This document shows, piece by piece, positions 9,434 to 18,363 of a stretch of DNA of 64,000 bases. The notes under the pieces were generated by a model, which saw only the letters and a program-made list of their open reading frames with translations, was not told the DNA's origin and did no database searches. The stretch's first letter is position 1, and each line of letters begins with the position of its first letter. A program made the position numbers and the translations under genes. This DNA is from Stentor roeselii (Eukaryota > Ciliophora > Heterotrichea > Heterotrichida > Stentoridae), in assembly GCA_006503475.1 (NCBI GenBank), contig RSEH01000072.1, positions 108,660 to 172,659 on the forward strand. The letters are read 5' to 3'.

Positions 9434-10006
9434 ATGGAAGAGGCGATTCTGAATTCGTTACTGAGATATTCAAAACAAGTGGCTCCCAGACGAGAAACTT
9501 ACCCAGTCCCTGCCACTGGATGGAAGGGAGGCCTGCGTCAGGTGGAGGCGCCGATTAACTTGAGCACTTATTACTTGCTTGATCAACCTGGACTTACATC
9601 GCTTTCCAGTCTTTCCAAGTCACCGCCTAAGAGAAAGACTCGAATCACTTCAAGTGGCTCAAGCTTTGCACTTTCACCAAGCAAGAAGTCAACAAAGACT
9701 TCACCGAAAAAAGCTTCTTGTATTGGGTCTACTGAACCTTCTCGAAAATTCACTGAACCTGATAATGATATCAGAAATATTGTTGAAAGGGAAAAGAAGG
9801 AGCGAGCTAAAATCGCTCGGCATTTTAAATCTTATGACTCACTTGAACAGTTGGTTACTGGGTGTGAGGAACAGGGAAAGGATCGCAGTGTTGAGGACTC
9901 GCAGTCACAAATAGTAACATCTCTACGCAACGAAATCGAGCGTTTAAAGCAAGAACTAGAAGCAACCCGAAGCAACATCTCTCATCTAGAGTCGGTAAGT
10001 AAGTAA
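9434..10006 (+). CDS. Unknown basic Ser-rich protein with C-terminal coiled coil, 190 aa
   Basis: ATG 9434 follows TAATAA, 10 bp after the CDGSH stop, and the ORF ends 3 bp before the Rab start. The N-terminal 50 residues (with ATGWKGGLRQVEAP) look ordered, residues about 55-100 are Ser/Lys/Pro-rich, and the last 30 residues form a short coiled coil. No family is recognised. The tight spacing on both sides supports it as a real gene rather than a chance ORF. Confidence 0.7.
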   Translation: MEEAILNSLLRYSKQVAPRRETYPVPATGWKGGLRQVEAPINLSTYYLLDQPGLTSLSSLSKSPPKRKTRITSSGSSFALSPSKKSTKTSPKKASCIGSTEPSRKFTEPDNDIRNIVEREKKERAKIARHFKSYDSLEQLVTGCEEQGKDRSVEDSQSQIVTSLRNEIERLKQELEATRSNISHLESVSK

Positions 10007-10009
10007 TAA

Positions 10010-10648
10010 ATGGCAGGAAGACGAGAATAGTAAAAAACACTCAGCGATTACTTATTCAAAATTGTGATAATCGGAGATTCAGGAGTAGGAAAATCATGTC
10101 TTCTAATAAGATTCGCAGACGACGCATTCAGTGAAAGTTACATCACGACGATAGGAGTAGACTTTCGTTTCCGCACTCTTCAAGTGGACGACACTTCAGT
10201 GAAGCTTCAAATCGTAACTTCCAAGTAGTGGGACACTGCAGGACAAGAAAGATTCAAAACAATAACAACCGCGTATTACAGAGGCTCAGATGCGATTATG
10301 ATTGTTTTTGATAAGAACAGCCCGGAGTCATTCAAAAATGTTGACAATTGGATGGAAGAAGTCAACAGATATGGACATGAAAATGCTGTAAAAATGCTCA
10401 TTGGAAATAAGTCTGATCTTGGAAACTCGGTATCAAATGAAGAAGCTGAGGCAAAGGCGAGGAACTTTGGAATTGAATATGTTGAAACTAGTGCTAAGAT
10501 GAGTAAACAAGTCGATCTTGCCTTTATGAATGTTGCGAGACAACTTGTTAAGAAAAGAAAAGAAACTGGAGTACCTCCTATACCGAGAATGCCGAAGTTA
10601 GTGCTGGCCAATGATGATAATAAAAATAAGAATGCTGGCTGCTGCTAG
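10010..10648 (+). CDS. RAB1: Rab1-type small GTPase, spliced, 202 aa
   Basis: Three exons, 10010-10029, 10045-10213 and 10229-10648, are joined by two 15-nt introns. The spliced protein starts [20 protein letters not shown] and has the P-loop GDSGVGKS, switch I with TTIGVDF, WDTAGQE, the NKSD guanine motif, ETSAK, and a C-terminal NAGCC for double geranylgeranylation. The EYDYLFK start and [16 protein letters not shown] segment are typical of Rab1/Ypt1, which controls ER-to-Golgi transport. Without splicing the frame stops twice inside conserved motifs, so the introns are well supported. ATG lies 3 bp after the upstream stop. Confidence 0.95.
10030..10044 (+). other. 15-nt intron in Rab1 gene
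   Basis: GTAAAAAACACTCAG, phase 2. Removal joins GAATA to CGATTAC and restores EYDYLFK. A at position 10. Confidence 0.93.
10214..10228 (+). other. 15-nt intron in Rab1 gene
   Basis: GTAACTTCCAAGTAG, phase 0, splits LQI from WDTAGQE. It carries an in-frame TAG if retained. A at position 10. Confidence 0.96.
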
Positions 10649-10861
10649 ATAGACTTGGATTAATTTTGGGTCGGAAGGGTTGATGGATTGGGTATCGGGA
10701 ATTTTTTATGATTGGGGTTGAGTCTTTTTTGGATTTTAGGGGTTGAGTCTATAGGGATTTTTGGGTTTGGGTAAATAAGAATTTATGGTTATTGGTTGTT
10801 TTTGTTATTATTTCCCATGGAAGTGGGGATTCATATTAGAGTTTAATATGAGTTTAAAGGT

Positions 10862-11623
10862 CTATTGAATAATAGTAATGTCTTGAAAGGACTGAGATTT
10901 TATTTCGTTTTTATTTTCAGGTTTAGTTCTTGTATCATTGTTCACTCTGTTGTTCAAGATAAATTCATAAGTTGTTAGTCCTGCTACACTGAGTCTATAA
11001 TGAAATAACAACAAATAAGTAGAAAAGGCCAAAGCCGTTAAAGAATAAACTAAAATCATGACCATCTCAGTCATCCAAGCATATTGATTCTGACTCTTAT
11101 TAACTCTCATTTCAATCTGAACCTTCAAGAAGTACCTATCAATAAAAAAATCAACAAAAAAAACCAAGGCGAACCCAAAAGTCAGTAAAGAATTCAAAGC
11201 CAAGCAACTCAAACTCAAAATAAAATTCCTATAATTTGTTTTTCCGATGCAATTATTAACCCATTTGCAGTGATGATCAAATCCACTGACACATCTATCA
11301 CATTGCATACAATGTTTGCTCTTCAGTGAAACTGAAGACTTGCACAGAGCACAATAAGCGGAATTTCTTTTTGTTTGAACTAAACCAAAAAGACTAAAAG
11401 GATCAGTTGGGTTTGATGCAGTGGTTTTGAATCCGAAGTAAAGGACACTCAGAAAAGATATATGATAAAAAATCAGGTAAATTATCTAATTTTGATTTAC
11501 CTTTATTGCAAGAGGAAGGACTGGGATAAGTGACACTTCGTTTAATGTTAGTTGAACGGCTAACAAAATCCAAAAAATTACTTGGTATGAGTGAAGAGGT
11601 CTTGAAAAACCATTTTTTCTCAT
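10862..11623 (-). CDS. DHHC palmitoyltransferase, spliced, 248 aa
   Basis: Exons are 11623-11501 and 11485-10862 on the minus strand, separated by a 15-nt intron. The enzyme S-acylates Cys residues of membrane proteins. The DHHC Cys-rich domain spans about residues 82-130: paired Cys (CALC, CMQCDRC) and the catalytic DHHC in GFDHHCKWVNNCIG, then NYRNF. Hydrophobic segments occur before it (about residues 16-38 and 42-60) and twice after it, fitting the usual four-helix plan. The C-terminal tail after the last helix is polar. Start ATG 11623 gives a continuous protein with the first helix; without the upstream exon the zinc-binding half would be incomplete. Confidence 0.92.
11486..11500 (-). 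other. 15-nt intron in DHHC gene
   Basis: On the minus strand GTAAATCAAAATTAG, phase 0 after codon 41, with in-frame TAG and A at position 10. It joins two hydrophobic segments of the acyltransferase. Confidence 0.9.
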
Positions 11624-12299
11624 TAGATTATAGCCTTATAGCAACTTAGAGAAGATTGATAAAGGGTAACAGAGGCTGTAGGGTTGTTTAATGATTTTGG
11701 CTTTTATGATGAAGGACTTATCCGTTAGTATTATTGTATTATTAAAGAGTAAAAATATTTTAAAGTAAGTTGTTATGGCATCAGAATAAATTTTAATATT
11801 TTTGGACATAGATATCAAATGATTAAAAGGGAGGAGCAGTATGATTGCTTTACATTGATACATCAATTTTATGACAAATAAGTAGAATAAATTAATATTA
11901 TCTGAAGTAAATTACTTTGATTGTACATAAACAAAGAACTGCTCATCACTTAGAGATTAATATGACTATTTTGAGTTTATTAAAATTGAAGATGAGCATT
12001 CATAGTTTGTAGTTTAGAAATAATAATTGGAATTGGATTTCTTGATTATAATTGATTATAACTATCTTCATTTAAATTCATATTATATGGATATACTCGT
12101 GTTTTAATATTGAATTGTAAGAGATACAATCAATTTTAATAAATTTCTAAATAGGATTATTCATAAGGCTTAACTTCATAAAAGAGGATTTAATTAATTT
12201 TTAGAATCAACGAGCCCTTTCACAAGAGCACTATTCGACTAAAGAATTATGAATCCTCGTTAATACTTGATTAATTATTAAAAAATTCCCATCTGATAC
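11624..12299. other. Intergenic, 676 bp, AT-rich
   Basis: Very AT-rich sequence between two minus-strand genes. The short open frame at 11636-11866 has no coding character. I see no RNA gene, repeat or conserved motif. Confidence 0.55.
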
Positions 12300-12788
12300 C
12301 TACAATAAAATCAAGCAAACCCCAATCAAAATCAAAACAATAATCAACAAAATCTCAGAAAATCCTTTTTTTTCCAACGAAGCAAACCTTTTTTTATACA
12401 TAATCGCCAACCCAGTAACAGCAACTTGCGATTTTTTCCTTTCCAGCTGTAAAATCTGCTGATCGAGCAAAATTTCCCTCATTTTAAGTTCTTCAAGTTT
12501 ATCAAACATATCCCTATAAATCCCTTCAATATAAACCTTCCTCCTTCCAAAGACCTCTTCAAGACACTCAACACTTTCCTGATACTCTTTAAACCAAGCA
12601 GAGTTCTCTTTACTCAAATACTCAACTTCTTCTTTCAATACTTGAATTTCATTAAAAATTACTTGATTTTCATCTTCTAAACACTTGAAAACCCTAAAAT
12701 TTTCCAAGTCCTTCAAAGCAAACTCTAAATTTTCCTTAACCTTGAAGTTGAATTCAATCTCATCTTCAACTTCATTTTTCTTAATCAT
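12300..12788 (-). CDS. Putative tail-anchored coiled-coil protein, 162 aa
   Basis: I start at ATG 12788 (MIKKNEVEDE) because the extra upstream codons begin with TTG. Residues about 10-130 are charged and heptad-like; the final 17 residues (ILLIIVLILIGVCLILL) form one hydrophobic segment at the extreme C terminus, so it should be a tail-anchored membrane protein facing the cytosol, in the manner of SNAREs or tethers. No SNARE-motif central Gln/Arg could be fixed by eye. It follows the RCC1 gene by 21 bp. Confidence 0.7.
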   Translation of the reverse strand: MIKKNEVEDEIEFNFKVKENLEFALKDLENFRVFKCLEDENQVIFNEIQVLKEEVEYLSKENSAWFKEYQESVECLEEVFGRRKVYIEGIYRDMFDKLEELKMREILLDQQILQLERKKSQVAVTGLAIMYKKRFASLEKKGFSEILLIIVLILIGVCLILL

Positions 12789-12809
12789 TATATTCAAAAA
12801 AACTTAAAC

Positions 12810-13892
12810 TTACTCTTCTTCCACAACAGAAATTCCCAAAATATATTCATGCTTTCCAACAACTTTCTGTAAAATTCCAGGAAATAGTTCCTTTGGCATG
12901 ATTTCAACGGCATCAGGGATTTCAAGATCAGGAGTATTCGGATTGAAGCATCCTCCATAATGAGCTATTTTCCCGTCATTCCCTAAAACAGCGAAATAGT
13001 CCTGGCCACAAAAGATCTGCATTGGTTTACTTGACCAAGGAATGCTGAATTCTTTTAATTCATACCAAAGGTCCATTCCACACACGAAAATCTCGTCAGA
13101 TTCTGTTAGAACCATCATCGTATTAGAACCAAGTGCCACGTCTTTCACTGGTTGTGAAAGACTCAGAGGAATTAATGATGGGGACATTATTATTGTGTTT
13201 TTTTCACCTTGGCCTATTGATTTTTCTTCGTTTGAACCCCAGACGTAGAGCTTTCCACTGCTTGTTATTGCTGCACTTGAATTACCACCTGCTTCGATTT
13301 TTACTACTCTTTCGTTTTGGACTGAAAAAAATTTGATTATTTTTGGAGTTTCGTTGAAATCGAATATCTCTGTGCTGCCCAATTGACCGAAATCATTCAC
13401 TCCCCAGGAATAGAGAAAGTTATCTGTTAGGGCTAAGCAGTGCTCTCGACCGCTTTTTATTTCGATTACTTTTTCTGGTAAGTCGATTGGGGTAGGGATT
13501 AAGTTGTTGTTTGTAGATTTCCTGCCTAGTACATGTCTATACCCTACAATCCTCGTCCAAATCGACCCTTTTCCATCGCATCCCCAGGTATAAACGACTC
13601 CATCCTTATCAAGCGCTGTAGTAAAATAGTCTCCAACCTCAACTCTACAAACTTTAGGCATCTCAACCTCAATCGGTATTCTGCTAAAAGGATGAGTTAA
13701 ATGATTACTTCTCGGTTTTCCAAAAGTAAAAAGTGTTCCATTTGAATTGATGATAGCATTATGATAAACTCCAGTAGCAACATCAATAATATCTCCTAAA
13801 TTCTTCGCTAATTGTTTAGGTGTCTTTATATCAGCCTTTAATCCAGGATGATAACCCAAAGCACAGCAAATTCTGGACATTTTTGAAGTCAT
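12810..13892 (-). CDS. RCC1-like beta-propeller protein, 360 aa
   Basis: The protein is built of repeats of about 50 residues with RCC1 signatures: YTWGCDGKGS, YSWGVNDFGQLG and YVWGSNEEKSIGQG, each followed by a [ED]-x-G-x-x-[HS]-x-x-A-[LI] element such as KSGREHCLALT and EAGGNSSAAIT. This predicts a seven-bladed propeller, a fold used for Ran exchange factors, ubiquitin ligases and cytoskeletal adaptors. There is no added domain, so the partner is unknown. I prefer ATG 13892 to ATG 13916 because the latter lies inside the upstream gene's coding sequence. Confidence 0.88.
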   Translation of the reverse strand: MTSKMSRICCALGYHPGLKADIKTPKQLAKNLGDIIDVATGVYHNAIINSNGTLFTFGKPRSNHLTHPFSRIPIEVEMPKVCRVEVGDYFTTALDKDGVVYTWGCDGKGSIWTRIVGYRHVLGRKSTNNNLIPTPIDLPEKVIEIKSGREHCLALTDNFLYSWGVNDFGQLGSTEIFDFNETPKIIKFFSVQNERVVKIEAGGNSSAAITSSGKLYVWGSNEEKSIGQGEKNTIIMSPSLIPLSLSQPVKDVALGSNTMMVLTESDEIFVCGMDLWYELKEFSIPWSSKPMQIFCGQDYFAVLGNDGKIAHYGGCFNPNTPDLEIPDAVEIMPKELFPGILQKVVGKHEYILGISVVEEE

Positions 13893-13902
13893 GATAAAGA
13901 AA

Positions 13903-14526
13903 TTATGATGAATCATTTAAACTAGAGATTATTTTTGAAAGCCAGTTAGCGTAAAGTTCCTTTTCTCTGTACAAAGAACGAATTTCTATGTATTTTCCGA
14001 AGTCTTCTGTGAGGCCTAATGATTGTAGCCAGTCCACTATTGACTGCTGCAGGTCTTCATTTAAAGTATTGTAGTTAATGTTTTTTTCTATAGGTCTGAA
14101 TAAGGAGAACATGCATTTCGGCTTAAAATTCGTGAATTTTAAGTCTTGCAGCCAGATATTCGACTCATAAGTAAAACATTCGATGTTACAAAACTCTTTC
14201 TCTTTCTCAACAGTGATAAAGAACTGACAGGCATCTTTCTTCAATATTTCCGTACCTTCTTTATCTTCCAGTAGATCTAAGATTTCATTATCATACACCT
14301 TTTTCTTAATTTCTGGTAAAGGAGGTCGAAAAGGAACTAAAATTTCCATGGTCAAATCCTCAACCCTCTTAAAAATCTGCAAAGAATCAGAATCTTCTGA
14401 AGTTTGTTCAACAAGTCCATGTTTTCTAATGAAATCCTTGAAATACTCCGGCACCTTCTGAATACTTTTTTCATATCTGAGTTCTTTTTTGAGATTATTG
14501 ATAAGAACAAGCCTAGGAAAGTTCAT
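13903..14526 (-). CDS. Probable p32/MAM33-family mitochondrial protein, 207 aa
   Basis: The C-terminal segment about residues 160-205, with DWLQSLGLTEDFGKYIEIRS and KELYANWLSKI, resembles the final amphipathic helices of the p32/C1QBP/MAM33 family, which form acidic trimers in the mitochondrial matrix. The middle contains short beta-like stretches (TMEILVPFRPPLPEI, CQFFITVEKEKEF) in the right order. It is shorter than animal members and less acidic, and the N terminus is not a clear presequence, so this is a family-level call from pattern only. Confidence 0.6.
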   Translation of the reverse strand: MNFPRLVLINNLKKELRYEKSIQKVPEYFKDFIRKHGLVEQTSEDSDSLQIFKRVEDLTMEILVPFRPPLPEIKKKVYDNEILDLLEDKEGTEILKKDACQFFITVEKEKEFCNIECFTYESNIWLQDLKFTNFKPKCMFSLFRPIEKNINYNTLNEDLQQSIVDWLQSLGLTEDFGKYIEIRSLYREKELYANWLSKIISSLNDSS

Positions 14527-14537
14527 ATTGAAATTAA

Positions 14538-15080
14538 CTACTCAAAGCTAGGAGTCAAAAACGAGTTCATCCAAGAACTTGACTTGTATTGTTTCGCCAA
14601 TTCTTGCATTTCTTTCATTTGTTCAGGGTCCATCTGCCCTGTTCCAGGCATGCAATACGTAAGAAGACTGAAAACCACGAACATAAGAACCATCGGGTTG
14701 TAAATAATACTGAAGATGGAAAAGGTCTCTCTTTCTTCAAAGTAAACAATTCTCTTTTCCGCTGAAATTTTCAAAGGATTCATAGTTTTTTCTGAATTTC
14801 CTCCAGTTTCCTTGAAAATGACTGACTCGCCACTGACCCTGGCAATGACCGGCTTGTAAAAATAAAGCTGGTCATGGACTTCAATCGTGTAAAGACCGTC
14901 AGGAACATTGAAAAAAGTGAATGTGTGAGAATCGGTCAAGTAACTAGTCTGACTTGAACTGAGAAGGACTTTCACTGATGACGACTGCCAAGTTTTTTTC
15001 TCTGTTAGAGCTTTGGGACCGAGGACTTCGCCCGTGATTGTCGCTGCTGATGAAAGAGACAGAAGGACAAAAATGAACAT
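14538..15080 (-). CDS. EMC7: ER membrane protein complex subunit 7, 180 aa
   Basis: The chain has an N-terminal signal peptide (MFIFVLLSLSSAATITGEV), a lumenal beta-sandwich domain with FTFFNVPDGLYTIEVHDQLYFY, then about residues 125-145 a transmembrane segment after YNPMVLMFVV, and a cytosolic tail with MDPEQMKEMQELAKQ. Order, length and the NPM-before-helix motif match EMC7, a subunit of the ER insertase for multi-spanning and tail-anchored proteins. The start is 50 bp from the divergent ubiquitin protease gene; the stop lies 11 bp before the p32-like gene. Confidence 0.88.
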   Translation of the reverse strand: MFIFVLLSLSSAATITGEVLGPKALTEKKTWQSSSVKVLLSSSQTSYLTDSHTFTFFNVPDGLYTIEVHDQLYFYKPVIARVSGESVIFKETGGNSEKTMNPLKISAEKRIVYFEERETFSIFSIIYNPMVLMFVVFSLLTYCMPGTGQMDPEQMKEMQELAKQYKSSSWMNSFLTPSFE

Positions 15081-15130
15081 TATTACTGTGAGTTATTAGA
15101 AATTAAGCATTTTTGAAGAATATTGTAAAA

Positions 15131-16363
15131 ATGAAGGCTGGTCGTAAACCTATGCAAAATTTGAAGAACACTTGTTATATCAACTCTGTTATTCAACTGC
15201 TTTCTCATGTCGATCCTTTCGTTGATCAGGTCCTTGATTTAAAAGACTCTGAAATCGAAAGTACCGAATTCGAGTAATTCAGATTTAGACTCGTCAGAGA
15301 GTTCAAGTCACTTCTTCAGTCCATTTGGGATGATTCAACCAGTCTGATAGTCCCGAAACAGTTCATCACTTCAGTCTTCAACAGAATAAAATCCTTTCCA
15401 CCTTACACCCAGCAAGACTCTCAGGAATTTTTAACGATTTTCTTGGACATTATTGAAAGTCAGGTAAAAAAAATCAGAAAAAATTCGAAAATCGGAGAAA
15501 TTTTTCAAGGGTCTTGTATTATCTCGAATAAATGTTTACAATGTGGAAAAGTCTCAGAAAATACTGACTTTTTCATGCAGTTAACTTTGCCTATTCCTTC
15601 AGCTGAAATGGATAACACCCTTGATTGCCTGCTGAGTAAGACCGAGCGTGAAGTTTACTTGAATCACAGTTTTAGCATGTTCGAAATCTTAAAAAACCCT
15701 TTCAGAAATAACGCTATTCTTAACGTTTATTACTGTCTTAAAGCTTACTTTGATCCTCAGGAATCTGAGATGTTTTGTAACGATTGTGAGACACTTACAG
15801 GGCATTCTTCAAAGTCGCAGTTTAAAAATTGTCCTGATTATCTTTTTTTTAGCTTTAAGAGGTTCAAGTACAGCTTTTGGGCTGGGAAAGTTTCTGATCA
15901 GGTTTATCTTGTAAGTGAACTTAACTTGAAGAACTATGGGTGCCAGGCTGATCAGTCTCAGTATGTCTTAGTCGCTGTTGTTGAACATTGGGGATTTACT
16001 TTCAAGGGACATTATCAGGTTTATATCAACTTTTATGGAGAATGGTGGATTTTTAATGATAAAAGGTATAAAAAATGCTCGTTTCAGAAGGTTTTTAAAG
16101 CTCAGCCTTATATTGCTTTGTATGCACAGAAAGAGAAATGGGATGCAATTTGTAGGGAAAAAGTTAAACATAATGTTGATATTATTGGGGAGAAGATTGA
16201 AAAGATTTTTGGAAGAAGAAGAGGATCGAGTGGTGAAATTCCGTTGGTGGATTTGGAGGAAAGTCAAGGGTTGGTGGTGAATAGCAGGCAAGTTAATCGA
16301 AAGTCAAAAGGTGATGAAGAGATCATTCAAAAAGAGAAGAATGAAATAAGGGAATTTAATTAG
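15131..16363 (+). CDS. Ubiquitin-specific protease (C19), spliced, 405 aa
   Basis: Exons 15131-15273 and 15289-16363 flank one 15-nt intron. The Cys box is near the start (MQNLKNTCYINSVIQLL, catalytic Cys15), followed by PYTQQDSQEFL. The two zinc-binding CxxC pairs are CLQCGK and CNDCE. The His box is GHYQVYINFYGEWWIFND, with the downstream Asp. All parts of a catalytic USP core are therefore present in a near-minimal protein. The last 70 residues are a charged tail of unknown role. Substrates cannot be inferred. Confidence 0.92.
15274..15288 (+). other. 15-nt intron in USP gene
   Basis: GTAATTCAGATTTAG, phase 2, with in-frame TAA if retained and A at position 10. Removal gives FELVREFKSLLQ. 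Confidence 0.93.
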
Positions 16364-16499
16364 GATGAAATTTTAGAGGATTAATTGAGTGCTGATGTTT
16401 AATGCTGTAAGTGCAACATCTTACATCAATATCTGCAGTAAAACTAATAATCCAGTAAAGAACACTCTACCCAAAAAATTCAAATCTCTTAAAAGTAAA

Positions 16500-16739
16500 T
16501 TAATTATGCCTAAAGAATTTCATCGACACCCAATTTCCATAGATCATCAAAGTAGTAGTAGGAACCAACATAACCACCAACAAGCAATAATAAAAATCCT
16601 CTTGAAAAAATTTCAATATATTATTCTCCTCAATTTTCCAAAGCATCTTCGAAAAAATAATCCAAGTGAGTAACAAAGAATAAGACAAGCAGCTAAAGAT
16701 TAACAAAAAGTACCCAGTGATCGAGGTGATTACTCCCAT
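16500..16739 (-). CDS. PIGY: PIG-Y-like subunit of the GPI-GlcNAc transferase, 79 aa
   Basis: A small protein with two hydrophobic hairpin helices (about residues 8-30 and 51-66) that ends in NWVSMKFFRHN. As I recall it, human PIG-Y is about 71 residues, has the same two-helix plan and ends in a very similar Lys-x-Phe-Arg-His-Asn tail. PIG-Y is a subunit of the complex that adds GlcNAc to phosphatidylinositol, the first step of GPI-anchor synthesis at the ER. The ATG directly follows TATAA on the coding strand, the usual local context. The overlapping plus-strand ORF is a shadow. Confidence 0.75.
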   Translation of the reverse strand: MGVITSITGYFLLIFSCLSYSLLLTWIIFSKMLWKIEENNILKFFQEDFYYCLLVVMLVPTTTLMIYGNWVSMKFFRHN

Positions 16740-16829
16740 TTATAACAAAAACATAACATTCAACCCAACCCCAACCCAATAAATCCTCTTCACCAAGTAC
16801 AAACATGAGTATTCAAATGAACCATAAAA

Positions 16830-18362
16830 ATGTCTCCACTCTTATTGACCCTCATTTCCCTAACCCTGAGTCTAAAGCTCTCCCCTCGCCACCCAAGCGA
16901 CAAATACGGCCGTCAGTTAGTTTTTCACGGAGTCAACGTGGCTTACAAGCTACCTCCATACCTTCCAATATCAGACCATTTCGACGCCTTCACCTCTCTA
17001 AGTGCAGAAGACGTCTCTTTCATGCAAGAAAACGGAATCAACATGGTGCGATTCGGAATTTTCTGGGAAGCTTTAGAAACCTCTCCAGGGGTGTACAACT
17101 TGAGCTACTTACAACAAGTAAACAAAACAATTAACACCCTGGGCGAAGGAGGGATCTACACGATTCTTGATAGTCATCAAGACCTGTTCACTAGAAGGTT
17201 CTGTGGTGAAGGAATGCCTGTTTTTTACACTCCTGAAGTGAACCATCATTGCGACGCTTACTGGATGGGGACTGTCTTTGAACTGATGGGTCTTTGCAAG
17301 TCGATGAATTCTTACAAGTTCAACTTGGACTCCAATGGAAATCCTTTACTTTCTGAATGTCTTGAGCATAGTTTTGAATTATACTACATGTCTCCAGAAG
17401 TGAACTCAATATTTTACAACTTTTATAAAAATGAGACCTTGTTGAATGCTTATAAAGGATTTTGGAAGACAGTCTCAGGGACTCTTGCAGGGAATCCTTA
17501 TATCGTCGCTTATGACCTGCTTAATGAGCCTTGGCCTGGAGGGTTTTACGAGTTTCCTGAGTACCTCGTGGCAGGTGTTACTGATCACACGTTTTTACAG
17601 GACTTTTACTTTAACTTATCAGAAGTTGTGAGAAATAACACCCAGAGCCCTTTCCTTGCAATTGAACCTACTCAATTGCCTGATACTTTCAGCAAAGACG
17701 TATTTCCTGTAGGATTCACTCAACTACCCTTTAAATCACTGTTAAATGATCATACCTATTGTTGTGAAGTCGGACCTGACATGTGCTTAAACGGTGAGCC
17801 AAGTCTTCAAAATGCAAGTACTGTTTGTAGGGACTTTCATAAAAGGAAAGTCAATATCAGAGCTCTTGATGCGGAAAGACTTGGAGTTGGACTTGTTTTT
17901 ACTGAGTTCGGAGCTTGCAGTGGCTCTGATGCTTGTGTTGCGGAAATCAACGGGGCTCTTGATGCTTTTGACTCGAAAGCTCTTAGTTGGGCGTATTGGC
18001 AGTATAAGGGATTCAATGATTTCACTACTACGGGATCTGAATCGGAAGGACTTTGGTACTCGAATGGCACTTTGCAAGAAGAAAAATTAAAGGCTTTGAC
18101 TCGCACTTATTTTATGGCTACTCAAGGATCACCTGAATCGTTTTCTTTTGTGAATGGAACTTTTGTTGGGAACTTTGTTCTTGACTCGTCGATCTCAGCT
18201 GGTACTTTGATTTATTTGAACTCTGAGGTTTATTATCCTAATGGATTTACTGTTGATGTCAGTAGAAGTGGAGCGAAGATTAGTCATTCTCAGAATCGTT
18301 TAGTTGTTTACTTTGCTAATGGATCTGGAAGAACTACGATTACCATAACACCAGCTAATTAG
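16830..18362 (+). CDS. Secreted GH5 endoglycoceramidase-like glycosidase, 510 aa
   Basis: A signal peptide (LLLTLISLTLSLKLS) leads into a family 5 TIM barrel. GRQLVFHGVNVAYK, NMVRFGIFWEALE and TILDSHQDLFTRRFCGEG follow the order of endoglycoceramidases, which cleave oligosaccharide from glycosphingolipids. The acid/base Glu233 is in DLLNEPWPG and the nucleophile Glu359 in VFTEFGAC. A beta-rich C-terminal domain of about 85 residues follows. It is probably lysosomal or secreted for digestion of prey membranes, which is inference. Its stop is one base away from the stop of the convergent HflX gene. Confidence 0.9.
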   Translation: MSPLLLTLISLTLSLKLSPRHPSDKYGRQLVFHGVNVAYKLPPYLPISDHFDAFTSLSAEDVSFMQENGINMVRFGIFWEALETSPGVYNLSYLQQVNKTINTLGEGGIYTILDSHQDLFTRRFCGEGMPVFYTPEVNHHCDAYWMGTVFELMGLCKSMNSYKFNLDSNGNPLLSECLEHSFELYYMSPEVNSIFYNFYKNETLLNAYKGFWKTVSGTLAGNPYIVAYDLLNEPWPGGFYEFPEYLVAGVTDHTFLQDFYFNLSEVVRNNTQSPFLAIEPTQLPDTFSKDVFPVGFTQLPFKSLLNDHTYCCEVGPDMCLNGEPSLQNASTVCRDFHKRKVNIRALDAERLGVGLVFTEFGACSGSDACVAEINGALDAFDSKALSWAYWQYKGFNDFTTTGSESEGLWYSNGTLQEEKLKALTRTYFMATQGSPESFSFVNGTFVGNFVLDSSISAGTLIYLNSEVYYPNGFTVDVSRSGAKISHSQNRLVVYFANGSGRTTITITPAN

Positions 18363-18363
18363 T

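Noticed and set aside
11636-11866. 76-residue minus-strand ORF
   Set aside because: AT-rich, no coding character, no start context, in an otherwise empty gap.
13893-13916. Longer start of the RCC1 gene at ATG 13916
   Set aside because: Lies inside the coding end of the upstream gene; ATG 13892 leaves a 10-bp gap as seen elsewhere.
16389-16673. 94-residue plus-strand ORF
   Set aside because: Antisense shadow of the PIG-Y gene.
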